This document shows positions 38,552-48,137 of a stretch of 64,000 nt of DNA, one piece after another. The first letter of the stretch is position 1. Every line of letters starts with the position of its first letter. The position numbers and the translations under genes are program-made. The notes beneath the pieces were generated by a model, which searched no databases, was not told the DNA's origin, and worked only from the letters and a program-made list of their open reading frames with translations. The DNA is taken from assembly GCF_003732665.1 (NCBI RefSeq), contig NZ_MOBP01000011.1, forward strand, positions 37,524 to 101,523. The letters are read 5' to 3'. The DNA comes from Pseudomonas frederiksbergensis (GTDB lineage Bacteria > Pseudomonadota > Gammaproteobacteria > Pseudomonadales > Pseudomonadaceae).

Positions 38552-39961
38552 ATGAAACGCTACGAAAAATTCGCCGATGACATCGCTGAACTGATCCGCT
38601 CCGGGGTCCTCGGCCCCGGCCAGCGCGTGCCGTCGGTGCGCTACGCCAGCCAGACCTACGGGGTCAGCCCGTCCACGGTGTTCCAGGCCTATTACCTGCT
38701 GGAACGGCGCGGCCTGATCCGTGCGCGGCCGCGTTCCGGCTACTTCGTCAACACCCACGCCCCGAGCCCGTTCTCGGAGCCGGTGATCAGCAGCCAGGTT
38801 AACGAGTCCACCAAAGTCGATGTCAGCGAACTGGTGTTCTCGGTCCTCGACTCGATCAAGGACCCCAACACCGTGCCGTTCGGCTCGGCCTTCCCCAGCC
38901 CGACCCTGTTCCCGCTGCAACGCCTGTCCCGCTCTCTGGCCAGTGCCGCCCGGGAGATGGACCCGCGCATGGTGGTCACCGACATGTCGCCGGGCAATCC
39001 GCAGTTGCGTCGGCAAATCGCCCTGCGATACATGGTCGGCGGTTTGATGCTGCCGATGGAAGAACTGCTGATCACCAACGGCGCCCTCGAAGCCCTGAAC
39101 CTGTGCCTGCAAGCCGTCACCGAACCCGGCGACCTGGTGGCCATCGAAGCCCCGGCGTTCTACGCCAGCCTGCAAGTGCTGGAACGGCTGAAGCTCAAAG
39201 CCGTGGAAATTCCCGTGCACCCGCGCGATGGCATTGATCTGGGCGTGCTCGCACAGACCCTGGAACGCCACCCGATCAAGGCCTGCTGGTGCATGACCAG
39301 TTTCCAGAACCCGATGGGCGCGACCATGCCCGAGGCGAAGAAACAGGAACTGGTGGAGTTGCTGCGTAGCCATCAGGTGCCGCTGATCGAAGACGACGTC
39401 TACGCCGAACTCTATTACGGCCAGCACGCACCGAAACCGGCCAAGGCGTTTGATACCGAAGGGTTGGTGATGCACTGCGGTTCATTCGCCAAGAGCCTGG
39501 CCCCCGGCTACCGCATCGGTTGGGTTGCCGCCGGGCGCTATGCGCAGAAAATCGAACGGCTGAAACTCATGACTTCGCTCTGCGCCTCGATGCCGGCCCA
39601 GGCGGCGATTGCCGATTACCTGCAACACGGCGGCTACGACCGCCACCTGCGCAAACTGCGTTACGCCCTGGAAGAACAGCAAAGCGCCATGCTCGCCGCC
39701 ATCGCCCGCTACTTCCCGGCCCAGACCCGGGTCAGCCAACCGGCCGGTGGTTATTTCCTGTGGCTGGAACTGCCGCCCCAGATGGATTCGTTGAAGCTGT
39801 TCCAGATGGCCCTGGCCCAAGGCATCAGCATCGCGCCGGGGCCGATCTTTTCACCGACCCAGCGCTTCCGGAATTGCATTCGCTTGAACTATGGCAGCCC
39901 GTGGGATGAGGCTTCGGAGAAAGCGATGGAGACGTTGGGGCGGATTGTGCGGTCGTTCTGA
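38552..39961 (+). CDS. MocR-type GntR/aminotransferase regulator
   Basis: A 469-residue transcription factor. Residues ~1-75 are a GntR winged helix (YEKFADDIAELIRSGVL, VPSVRYASQTYGVSPSTVFQAYYLLERRGLI). Residues ~110-469 are a class I aminotransferase fold with NGALEALNLCLQ, the Asp in LIEDDVYAEL and the PLP-binding lysine in GSFAKSLAPGYRIGW. MocR regulators sense PLP or amino acids and usually control a divergent gene; here the upstream gene ccoG is in the same direction and the downstream SDR is convergent, so the target is not obvious. Confidence 0.88.
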   Translation: MKRYEKFADDIAELIRSGVLGPGQRVPSVRYASQTYGVSPSTVFQAYYLLERRGLIRARPRSGYFVNTHAPSPFSEPVISSQVNESTKVDVSELVFSVLDSIKDPNTVPFGSAFPSPTLFPLQRLSRSLASAAREMDPRMVVTDMSPGNPQLRRQIALRYMVGGLMLPMEELLITNGALEALNLCLQAVTEPGDLVAIEAPAFYASLQVLERLKLKAVEIPVHPRDGIDLGVLAQTLERHPIKACWCMTSFQNPMGATMPEAKKQELVELLRSHQVPLIEDDVYAELYYGQHAPKPAKAFDTEGLVMHCGSFAKSLAPGYRIGWVAAGRYAQKIERLKLMTSLCASMPAQAAIADYLQHGGYDRHLRKLRYALEEQQSAMLAAIARYFPAQTRVSQPAGGYFLWLELPPQMDSLKLFQMALAQGISIAPGPIFSPTQRFRNCIRLNYGSPWDEASEKAMETLGRIVRSF

Positions 39962-39988
39962 GGATTCGATGTTGTCAGGTCTATTGCC

Positions 39989-40079
39989 TTCGCGAGCAAG
40001 CCCGCTCCCACAGGGTTCGGTGGTGTCCACAAATACTGTGTTCACGACAATCCACTGTGGGAGCGGGCTTGCTCGCGAA
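39989..40079. repeat. REPIN between convergent genes
   Basis: REP arms 39989-40011 and 40057-40079, between the MocR and SDR genes. Confidence 0.9.
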
Positions 40080-40111
40080 GAGGCCCGCCAAGGCACCGCA
40101 AATTTCAGGGC

Positions 40112-40858
40112 TTAACGCCCACCCCCAAGATCCACAAACGTCCCGGTCGCATACGAGGCCTTATCCGAGAGCAACCAGATAATGGCCTCCGCCACTTCAT
40201 CCGGCCGCCCGCCACGGGCCATCGGGATCGCCGATTCCAGCTTGCTGACCCGATCCGGATCGCCGCTCAGCGCGTGGAAATCGGTGTAGATGTAGCCGGG
40301 ACGCACGGCGTTGACCCGAATCCCTTCACCTGCCACTTCTTTCGAGAGCCCCAGGGTGAAGGTGTCCAGCGCGCCTTTGGACGCCGCGTAATCGACGTAC
40401 TCACTGGGCGCGCCCAGGCGTGCGGCGACCGACGACACGTTGACGATGCTGCCGCCCTGCCCGCCATGCTTGGGCGACATGCGCAGGATCGCGTGCTTGG
40501 CGCAGAGGATCGGCGCCAGGACGTTGGTCTTGAGGATTTTCAGAATGCGGAATTCGGACATTTCGTCGACCCGGGACTTGTGCCCGACGGTGCCGGCGTT
40601 GTTCACCAGGGCGGTGACCCGGCCCAGTTCGGTGTCGACGCGGTGGAACATCGCGACCACCTCGTCTTCGATGCTGACGTCGGCCCGCACCGCAATGGCT
40701 TGGGCGCCCAGTGCGCGGACTTGCTCCAGCACACTTTGCGCAGCCTGTTCGTCAGCCAGATAGTTGATACAGATCCGATAGCCCTGCTCTGCGGCCAACA
40801 ATGCCGTGGCAGCGCCGATGCCACGGCTGCCGCCGGTGATGACGATGACTTTTTCCAT
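40112..40858 (-). CDS. SDR family oxidoreductase
   Basis: A 248-residue classical short-chain dehydrogenase. Cofactor motif TGGSRGIGAAT (~8-18), NNAGT (~88), catalytic Ser in NVSSVAARLG and YxxxK in YVDYAASKG, then RPGYIYTDFH. The ATG at 40858 (GAGGGAA upstream) is preferred to the longer form, which adds residues foreign to the fold. Substrate is not evident; the sequence resembles glucose/3-oxoacyl reductase types. Confidence 0.87.
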   Translation of the reverse strand: MEKVIVITGGSRGIGAATALLAAEQGYRICINYLADEQAAQSVLEQVRALGAQAIAVRADVSIEDEVVAMFHRVDTELGRVTALVNNAGTVGHKSRVDEMSEFRILKILKTNVLAPILCAKHAILRMSPKHGGQGGSIVNVSSVAARLGAPSEYVDYAASKGALDTFTLGLSKEVAGEGIRVNAVRPGYIYTDFHALSGDPDRVSKLESAIPMARGGRPDEVAEAIIWLLSDKASYATGTFVDLGGGR

Positions 40859-40977
40859 GCTGACATTCCCTCGATTCAAGCTTTTGCGGTCGGGGGCAAG
40901 AATAACCGTCATTGGCGGGTTTTGCATGACCTGCATCTATAGGGGTGACAACACAGATGTTTGATGAGGTGCTTTTC

Positions 40978-41070
40978 TGTGGCGAGGGAGCTTGCTCCCG
41001 CTGGACTGCGCAGCAGTCCTGTTTTTGGGGGCCGCTGCGCGGCCCAACGGGAGCAAGCTCCCTCGCCACA
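40978..41070. repeat. Long imperfect palindrome, GTGGCGAGGGAGC family
   Basis: Arms TGTGGCGAGGGAGCTTGC... (40978-41000) and its complement (41048-41070) enclose two smaller inverted repeats (GGACTGC/GCAGTCC and GGCCGC/GCGGCC). It belongs to another dispersed palindrome family. Confidence 0.8.
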
Positions 41071-41099
41071 GGGTTCTACCTCACTCCAGGCAGGGTCTA

Positions 41100-43181
41100 T
41101 CAGCCCGCCGCCAGTTGCTCGCCACGGTGAATATCGATCATGAAGCGTTCGGCGGGCAGCGGATGCCCCAGCAGGTAACCCTGCAACGAATCACAGCCCA
41201 ATTTCGTCAGGAAATCCTGCTGCACACCGGTCTCGACCCCTTCGGCCACAATCCGCAAGCCCAGCGCCTGGCCCAGGGCCACAATCGCCGAAACGATTGC
41301 CGCGTCATCGCTGTCGTGCTCCAGATCGCGGACGAAGCCACGGTCGATCTTCAACTCATTGGCCGGCAAACGCTTGAGGTACATCAGGCTCGAATAACCG
41401 GTGCCAAAGTCATCGATGGACAGATCCACGCCCATTTCCGACAGTTCCTGGAGCACGGTCATGCTCGCGTCGGCGTCGCTCATGGCCGTGGTTTCGGTGA
41501 TTTCCAGGGTCAGGCTGTTCGCCGGCAAATGGTGGGTTGCCAGGGCCTTGGCTACGCTCTGGACCAGGCCGGCGTGGCAAAACTGCAAGGCCGAGAGGTT
41601 CACGGCGATGCGCCAGTCGGTGTAGCCGAGCACGTACCATTCGCGCATCTGCCGGCAAGCTTCGTTGAGCACCCACTCGCCGATGGGGATGATCAGGCCG
41701 GTCTTTTCCGCCAAGTCGATGAACTTGTCCGGCAGCAACATGCCCTGGGTCGGGTGCTGCCAACGCAGCAACGCCTCGGCACCCACCGGGCGGCCATTGC
41801 CGGCGTCGAACTTGGGTTGGTAATACAGGCTGAACTGTTGGTGTTCCAGGGCGGCGCGCAGGTCTTGCAGCAGTTGCAGTTGCTTGCGGGCGTTGCTGTT
41901 CATCGAGGCGTCGAAGAAGCTGTGGCCGTTTTTGCCCGCGCCCTTGGCGTGGTACATCGCAGCGTCGGCGTTCATCAGCAGTTCTTGCGCAGTCTGGCCA
42001 TTGCCCGGGTAGAGCGCGATGCCGACGCTGGCGGAAATCTGCAGGTCATGTTCGGCCACCCGGAACGAACGCGAGATCAGGTTGACCTGGCGCGCCGCGA
42101 GGTTCAGCGCATCGTCCGGCTCACTCAGGCGCACCAGCAGCACGAATTCGTCACCGCCGATCCGCGCCAGAGTGTCCTGGCTGCGCAAATCTTCGCGTAG
42201 ACGTATCCCGACTTCGCGCAATAACTGGTCGCCCATATGGTGGCCGAAGGCGTCGTTGACCGGTTTGAAGCCATCCAGATCGATGAACATCAACGCAAAA
42301 CAGCCGCCCTGCTCCTGCACCTTGGACATGGCCAGCTCGATGCGATCCGCCAGAAGAGTGCGGTTCGGCAGGCCGGTCAGGGTGTCGTGCAGGGCCAGTT
42401 GGGTCAGTTCGCGGTTGGCTTCGGTCAGCGAGTGCGCGAGGTCGGCGGTGCGAGCTTCCAGGCGTGCATCGAGGATTGAGGTCAGCAAGGCGATGCTCAA
42501 CACCGCCAGGGTGGTGATCAGCACCAGGTTGTCCAGGCCCTTGCCGCTCAAGCCGTTAAGGGCGGCGCCACAGAAACTGCCGTCCGGGAAACGCGCCGCA
42601 GCCATGCCGGTGTAATGCATGCCGACGATGGCGAACCCCATGATCACCGCAGCGCCGCCGCGGATCAGGCCCACATAAGGCGTGTGCTGGCGCAGGCGGA
42701 AGGCAATCCACAGCGCCGCAGCCGACGCCACCACCGCAATCAGCAGCGACGCGCCGAACAGCGCCGGGTCGTAATCGATGCCCGGCACCATGAGCATCGC
42801 GGCCATGCCGGTGTAATGCATGGCGCTGATCCCCGCACCCATCACCAACGCCCCGAACGCCAGTTGCCAGGCCGGCAGCTTCGGCTGGCTGACCAGCCAC
42901 AGGGCAAAGCCGCAGGACAGGACGGCGATGACCAGCGAGAGCACGGTAATGCCCAAGTCGTAGCCCAGATCGATCGGTAATTTGAAGGCGAGCATGCCGA
43001 TGAAATGCATCGACCACACGCCAATGCCCATGGCCACCGCCCCCCCGGCAGTCCACAGGTGAACAGCCCGGCCCTTGGTGGTGGCGATGCGGCCGGTCAG
43101 GTCCAGCGCGGTATAGGAAGCGAGAATCGCCACGCACAGCGAGATGAAAACCAGCGTGGGGGAATAGGTGCCGATGAGCAT
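41100..43181 (-). CDS. MHYT sensor with GGDEF and EAL domains
   Basis: A 693-residue membrane c-di-GMP enzyme. Residues ~1-240 are a seven-helix MHYT sensor with SMHFIGM, AMHYTGMAA and GMHYTGMAA motifs, thought to bind a metal and sense a small ligand such as O2, CO or NO. The diguanylate cyclase domain keeps GGDEF (~341) and the inhibitory RxxD five residues before it. The phosphodiesterase domain keeps EALLRW (~468), DDFGTGYSS and EGVET. Both activities look possible. No partner gene is adjacent. Confidence 0.92.
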   Translation of the reverse strand: MLIGTYSPTLVFISLCVAILASYTALDLTGRIATTKGRAVHLWTAGGAVAMGIGVWSMHFIGMLAFKLPIDLGYDLGITVLSLVIAVLSCGFALWLVSQPKLPAWQLAFGALVMGAGISAMHYTGMAAMLMVPGIDYDPALFGASLLIAVVASAAALWIAFRLRQHTPYVGLIRGGAAVIMGFAIVGMHYTGMAAARFPDGSFCGAALNGLSGKGLDNLVLITTLAVLSIALLTSILDARLEARTADLAHSLTEANRELTQLALHDTLTGLPNRTLLADRIELAMSKVQEQGGCFALMFIDLDGFKPVNDAFGHHMGDQLLREVGIRLREDLRSQDTLARIGGDEFVLLVRLSEPDDALNLAARQVNLISRSFRVAEHDLQISASVGIALYPGNGQTAQELLMNADAAMYHAKGAGKNGHSFFDASMNSNARKQLQLLQDLRAALEHQQFSLYYQPKFDAGNGRPVGAEALLRWQHPTQGMLLPDKFIDLAEKTGLIIPIGEWVLNEACRQMREWYVLGYTDWRIAVNLSALQFCHAGLVQSVAKALATHHLPANSLTLEITETTAMSDADASMTVLQELSEMGVDLSIDDFGTGYSSLMYLKRLPANELKIDRGFVRDLEHDSDDAAIVSAIVALGQALGLRIVAEGVETGVQQDFLTKLGCDSLQGYLLGHPLPAERFMIDIHRGEQLAAG

Positions 43182-43342
43182 GGGATTATCCGTGACAGCC
43201 CACCGTACCGCGTCCGTTCTCGGGGAGCAAAGTCGGCGATTGTACTGATTGCGCGGAAGAACGCACTGACAAAATTATCAATTGGCCATCAACCCGATGA
43301 AACGCTTGTTTGACACTTTTAAATCGTCATGACAACGCCGGT

Positions 43343-43373
43343 GATCGTTCCCACGCTCTGCGTGGGAACGATC
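43343..43373. repeat. 31-bp palindromic hairpin
   Basis: GATCGTTCCCACGC / GCGTGGGAACGATC with a 3-base centre. Same family as 35839-35943. It lies just beyond the opmB stop codon and could act as a transcription end signal. Confidence 0.75.
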
Positions 43374-43394
43374 GGTGAACGATCAGCATGCAGG

Positions 43395-44876
43395 TTATTC
43401 CTTGTCACTCACCTGCAACTGCCCATCCCACCCACCGCCCAGCGCGGCGATCAACTGCACACTGGCAATCAACCGGCTCTGCAGCACGTTCAACACACTT
43501 TGTTCATTGTTCAGCGCCGTGGCTTGCACCACCACCACGTCCAGGTAGGCGATCAGCCCGGCCTTGTACTGGTTTTCGGTCAGGCGCAAGGAATCCCGGG
43601 CGGCGTCCAGCGCTTCCTGGCGCACCGCCGCTTCGTTTTCATACACCTTGAGCTGCACCAGATAGTTTTCCACCTCGCGGAAGCCATCGAGCACGGTCTG
43701 GCGGTACTTGGCCACGGTTTCGTCGTAGACCGCCTCATTGCGATCCACTTCCGCCGAGCGAGCGCCGCCATCGAACAGCGGCAAGTCCAGCTTCGGCCCC
43801 ACCGACCAGAAACGGTTCGGCAAGCTGATCAGGTTGCTGGACGTACTGCTGCTGTAGCCGCCGCTCAAGCTCAAACTCAAATCCGGGTAGTACGCGGCTT
43901 TCGCCACGCCGATGTTGGCGTTGGCGGCAATTACCGAGCGCTCGGCGGAGGCGATGTCCGGGCGGCGTTCAAGCAATTGCGACGGCAGGCTCAGGGGAAT
44001 CTGTGGCAGTTTGGGAATGTCCTGGGTTTGCGCCAGTTTGAACTCCGCCGGCGCCAGGCCGATCAGCACCGCGATGGCGTTTTCAAACTGCGCCCGCTGC
44101 CAGATCAAGTCCACCAGATCGGCCTGGGTGCTTTTCAGCTGGGTCTGTGCCTGGGCCACCGCATCACGCCCGGACACACCGGCGCGGTACTGGTTCTGGG
44201 TCATTTGCAGGGAGCGCTCGTACGCCGCGACGGTCGATTCGAGCAAACGCTTCTGCTGATCGATCACCCGCAACTGCAAGTAGTTCTGCACCAGTTCCGA
44301 CTGTTGGCTCAGACGCATCGCCGCCAGGTCAGCGAAACTTGCCTGGGCGCTGGCGGTATCGGCTTCCAGGCCGCGACGCAGCTTGCCCCAGATATCCGCT
44401 TCCCAACTGACACCCAACTCGGTGCTGTAGGTATTGCGAATCCCGCTGGCGGAGCTGCTCAGGCTGGAACTGCTGCTGCCCGCGCCCTGGCTGGAGCGGG
44501 TCTTGCCCGCGCTCAAGTCGACCGTTGGATAAAACGCCGCACGGGCGCTGCTCACCAACGCCTGGGACTGGCGATACCGGGCTTCAGCCTGGGCGACGGT
44601 CTGGTTGGCATTGTTCATCTGCTCGATCAGGCTGTTGAGCTGTTGGTCGCCGTACAACTCCCACCAGGCGCCACGGGCCAGGGAATCGCTCGGACTGGCC
44701 TGACGCCAGCCCTCGGCTTCCTTGTACTGCGCCGGCTCGGCGGTGTGCGGGCGCTGATAATCCGGGCCGACGGCGCAAGCGCTGAGCATGGCCACGCACA
44801 GCGCCAGGCTCAACAAACGCGAGCCCCGGGCCATGGCGATCGGTGCAGCCAGAGTGATAAGCGAACGGTCAGTCAT
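43395..44876 (-). CDS. opmB: Outer-membrane efflux lipoprotein (OpmB-like)
   Basis: A 493-residue TolC-family channel of the NodT lipoprotein group. The signal peptide ends in the lipobox LSAC, so Cys ~29 is lipidated. The two halves typical of the family follow (QLNSLIEQMNNANQTVAQAEARYRQSQALV, YSTELGVSWEADIWGKLRRGLEAD). The ATG at 44876 overlaps the muxC stop codon (ATGA). It completes the tripartite pump encoded upstream. Confidence 0.9.
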   Translation of the reverse strand: MTDRSLITLAAPIAMARGSRLLSLALCVAMLSACAVGPDYQRPHTAEPAQYKEAEGWRQASPSDSLARGAWWELYGDQQLNSLIEQMNNANQTVAQAEARYRQSQALVSSARAAFYPTVDLSAGKTRSSQGAGSSSSSLSSSASGIRNTYSTELGVSWEADIWGKLRRGLEADTASAQASFADLAAMRLSQQSELVQNYLQLRVIDQQKRLLESTVAAYERSLQMTQNQYRAGVSGRDAVAQAQTQLKSTQADLVDLIWQRAQFENAIAVLIGLAPAEFKLAQTQDIPKLPQIPLSLPSQLLERRPDIASAERSVIAANANIGVAKAAYYPDLSLSLSGGYSSSTSSNLISLPNRFWSVGPKLDLPLFDGGARSAEVDRNEAVYDETVAKYRQTVLDGFREVENYLVQLKVYENEAAVRQEALDAARDSLRLTENQYKAGLIAYLDVVVVQATALNNEQSVLNVLQSRLIASVQLIAALGGGWDGQLQVSDKE

Positions 44877-47800
44877 AGCGGAGTTTCCAGAGCTGCATCG
44901 GTACGTACCCCACGCCATTTATTGAAACGATGGCGCAGTTTGTCGAGATAGAGGTAAACCACCGGGGTGGTGTAAAGGGTCAGCACCTGGCTGAAGATCA
45001 GCCCGCCGATAATGGTCAGGCCCAACGGCTGGCGCATTTCCGCGCCTTCGGCACGGCTGAGCAACAGCGGCAATGCGCCGAGGATCGCCGCCAGGGTCGT
45101 CATCAGAATCGGTCGCAGACGTTGCAAACAGGCGCTGCGAATCGAATCCAGCGGCGTCATGCCTTGATGCCGTTCCAGTTGCAACGCGAGGTCGATCATC
45201 AGGATGGCGTTTTTCTTCACCACCCCGATCAGCAGGAACAGCCCCAGCAACGAGATCAGGCTGAACTCCCCGCCCAGGGCATAGATCGACAGCAACGCGC
45301 CAACCCCGGCCGAAGGCAAGGTCGAGAGAATGGTCAGCGGGTGAATGTAGCTTTCATACAGCACGCCCAACACCAGGTACACCGCCACCAGTGCGCCGAG
45401 GATCATGAACGGCTGGCTCTTCTGGGTCGCGGCAAAGGCATCGGCGGTGCCGGCCATTTTTACGATCACGTCTTCCGGCATGCCGAGCCGGGCAATCGCC
45501 CGCTCGATGGCGGCCGTGCCCTGCTCCACCGTCACCCCTTCGGCCATGTCGAAGGAAATGCTGTCGGAGGCGAACTGGCCTTCGTGGCTGACCCGGTCAT
45601 CTTCCAGACTGTTTTCATAGTGAGCGATGGTGGACAACGGAATCCGCGCACCATCGGCCGTGATCACCTGGACTTGCTTGAGGGTAATCGGGTCCTGGGC
45701 ATATTTCGGATTGACCTCCATCACCACCTGGTATTGGTTGAGGCTGTCGTAGATCGTCGAAATCTGCCGCTGGCTGTAAGCGTTGTTCAACACGGCGGTG
45801 ACCATGTCCATGTCCACCCCCAGGCGTTTGGCCTGGTCGCGGTCGACAATCAGCGTCACCTGTTGCGCGCCGCGTCCTTCGCGGGCATCAATCGCCGTCA
45901 GCTCGGGCAAGGCCCGCAGCGCGGTGACGACTTTCGGATACCACTCACGCAATGTCCCCAGGTCGGCGCTTTGCAGGATGTAGGAATACTGCGAGGTGGT
46001 CTGTTCCCGGCCGCCGCCGAATTGCAGGTCCTGGTCGGCCATCAGCATCAACTGCGCGCCGGCGACCTTGGGCATTTCCTTGCGCAAGCGTTCGATGACT
46101 TTTTGCGCCGAGATATTGCGCTCCTTGATCGGTTTCAAGCGCACCAGCATGAACGCGTTGTTGGTGCCGTTGGTGCCGCCAATGAAGCCGGCCACGCTTT
46201 GCACCGCCTCGTCCTTGAGCACGGCGCGGCGGAAGATTTCCATCTTCGGCTGCATCACGCTGAACGACAGGCCGTCATCGCCACGCACGAAACCGATCAA
46301 CTGCCCGGTGTCCTGCTGCGGCATAAAGGTTTTCGGCACCACCACGTACAACGCGACGTTGACGCCGATGGTCAGCAACAGGCTGAGCAAGGTCAGGCGC
46401 CGGTGACGCAGCACCCAGTCGAGGCTGGTGGCGTATTTGCCGACCATCCATTCGTTGGCCCGCTGGCTCCAGCGCTGCAGGCGGTTTTCCTGGCCCGGGG
46501 TGTGCGGCTTGAGCCACCGGGCGCAGAGCATCGGCGTCAGAGTCAGGGACACAATCAGCGAGACAACGATAGACGCCGCCAATGTGATGGAAAATTCGCG
46601 GAACAGGCTCTCGATGATCCCGCCCATAAACAGGATCGAGAGAAACACCGCCACCAGCGACACGTTCATCGACAGCAGCGTGAAACCAACTTCCTGGGCG
46701 CCGAGGTACGCCGCTTTCATCGGCGGCACGCCTTCGTCGATGTGCCGGGAAATGTTCTCCAGCACCACGATGGCGTCGTCCACCACCAGCCCGGTGGCCA
46801 GGATCAACGCCATCAGCGACAGGTTGTTCAGGGAAAACCCGTAGAGGTACATCACCGCGAAGGTGCCGACCAGCGATACCGGCACCGCGAGCGTCGGAAT
46901 CAAGGAGGCGCGGAAGTTACCGAGGAACAGGAACACCACCAGGATCACCAGGGCCACGGCAATCAGCAGGGTCATTTCCGCTTCATGCAGCGTGGCCTTG
47001 ATCACCGGTGAGCGGTCCATGGCCAGGTTCAGCTTGACGCTGGCCGGCAACACCGCTTGCAACGCCGGCAACTGCGCCTTGATTTCGTTGACGGTCTCGA
47101 TGATGTTGGCGCCGGCCTGACGGTTGATCACCAGCAGCACCGCCGCGTCGTCGTTGAAGAAACCGCTGTTGTAGCGGTCCTCGACGCCATCGCTGACCGT
47201 CGCTACGTCCTTCAGGCGCAGGGCCGCGCCGTTGTTGTAGTGAATGATCAGCGACTCGTAGTCCTTGGCCTTTTCCAGTTGATCGTTGGCCTGCACCTGC
47301 CACAGCCGCTGGCCGTCCTCGACCGAACCTTTGGGCCGGCGCACGTTGGCGTTGGCGATGGTATTGCGCACGTCGTCCAGGGCCACGCCGTATTGGTTCA
47401 GCGCCTGGGGTTCGAGTTCGATGCGCACTGCCGGCAGGGAACTGCCGCCGATCTGCACTTCACCGACGCCCTGCACCTGGGACAGGCTCTGGGACAAAAT
47501 CGTCGAGGCCAAGTCGTAGAGCTGGCCTTTCTCCAGTACGTCCGAGGTCAGGGACAACACCATGATCGGCGCTTGCGACGGGTTGACCTTTTTATAGGTC
47601 GGCATGCTGCGCATCCCGCTGGGCAGCAGATTGCGCGAGGCATTGATCGCCGCTTGCACTTCCCGCGCCGCGCCGTTGATGTCGCGGTCGAGGTCGAACT
47701 GCAAAATCACCCGGGTCGAACCCTGGCTGGAGCGGCTGCTCATGGTGTTGACCCCGGCGATGGCGCCGAAGGAACGCTCAAGCGGCGTGGCCACAGTCGA

Positions 47801-47980
47801 AGCCATTACCTCCGGGCTGGCACCGGGCAGACTGGCCTGGACCACGATCACCGGGAAGTCCATCTGCGGCAGCGGCGACACCGGCAGCAGGCCGAAGCTC
47901 ACGCCGCCCAGCAGCATGATTGCCAGGCTCAGCAACATGGTAGCGACCGGGCGCTTGATGAAAGGTCCGGACAGGTTCAT
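44873..47980 (-). CDS. muxC: RND efflux transporter subunit MuxC
   Basis: A 1035-residue inner-membrane proton-driven transporter. It begins MNLSGPFIKRPVATMLLSLAIMLLGG and shows the RND hallmarks: twelve membrane segments, two large periplasmic loops and GLVVDDAIVVLENISRHI in helix 4. It pairs with MuxB to form the mixed trimer of the MuxABC-OpmB (MdtABC-like) pump, which exports bile-salt or antibiotic-type amphiphiles in relatives. A REPIN separates it from muxB. Confidence 0.9.
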   Translation of the reverse strand: MNLSGPFIKRPVATMLLSLAIMLLGGVSFGLLPVSPLPQMDFPVIVVQASLPGASPEVMASTVATPLERSFGAIAGVNTMSSRSSQGSTRVILQFDLDRDINGAAREVQAAINASRNLLPSGMRSMPTYKKVNPSQAPIMVLSLTSDVLEKGQLYDLASTILSQSLSQVQGVGEVQIGGSSLPAVRIELEPQALNQYGVALDDVRNTIANANVRRPKGSVEDGQRLWQVQANDQLEKAKDYESLIIHYNNGAALRLKDVATVSDGVEDRYNSGFFNDDAAVLLVINRQAGANIIETVNEIKAQLPALQAVLPASVKLNLAMDRSPVIKATLHEAEMTLLIAVALVILVVFLFLGNFRASLIPTLAVPVSLVGTFAVMYLYGFSLNNLSLMALILATGLVVDDAIVVLENISRHIDEGVPPMKAAYLGAQEVGFTLLSMNVSLVAVFLSILFMGGIIESLFREFSITLAASIVVSLIVSLTLTPMLCARWLKPHTPGQENRLQRWSQRANEWMVGKYATSLDWVLRHRRLTLLSLLLTIGVNVALYVVVPKTFMPQQDTGQLIGFVRGDDGLSFSVMQPKMEIFRRAVLKDEAVQSVAGFIGGTNGTNNAFMLVRLKPIKERNISAQKVIERLRKEMPKVAGAQLMLMADQDLQFGGGREQTTSQYSYILQSADLGTLREWYPKVVTALRALPELTAIDAREGRGAQQVTLIVDRDQAKRLGVDMDMVTAVLNNAYSQRQISTIYDSLNQYQVVMEVNPKYAQDPITLKQVQVITADGARIPLSTIAHYENSLEDDRVSHEGQFASDSISFDMAEGVTVEQGTAAIERAIARLGMPEDVIVKMAGTADAFAATQKSQPFMILGALVAVYLVLGVLYESYIHPLTILSTLPSAGVGALLSIYALGGEFSLISLLGLFLLIGVVKKNAILMIDLALQLERHQGMTPLDSIRSACLQRLRPILMTTLAAILGALPLLLSRAEGAEMRQPLGLTIIGGLIFSQVLTLYTTPVVYLYLDKLRHRFNKWRGVRTDAALETPL

Positions 47981-48007
47981 GGACGACAGCTCCGGACATC
48001 GATCCCT

Positions 48008-48095
48008 GTGGGAGCGAGCTTGCTCGCGATGGGGCCGGCACAGGCAACATCGATGCTCACCGACACACCGCTATCGCGAGCAAGCTCGCTCCCAC
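48008..48095. repeat. REPIN inside the mux operon
   Basis: REP arms 48008-48029 and 48074-48095 in the 157-base gap between muxB and muxC. Confidence 0.9.
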
Positions 48096-48137
48096 AAGGG
48101 GCGCGCCTTGCAGGTACAGATGTGCCAATCCAAGCCG

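Noticed and set aside
44930..47011. 693-residue plus-strand frame and similar ones at 47604-50222
   Set aside because: Antisense to muxC and muxB; very rich in His, Arg, Gln and Gly, without family motifs.
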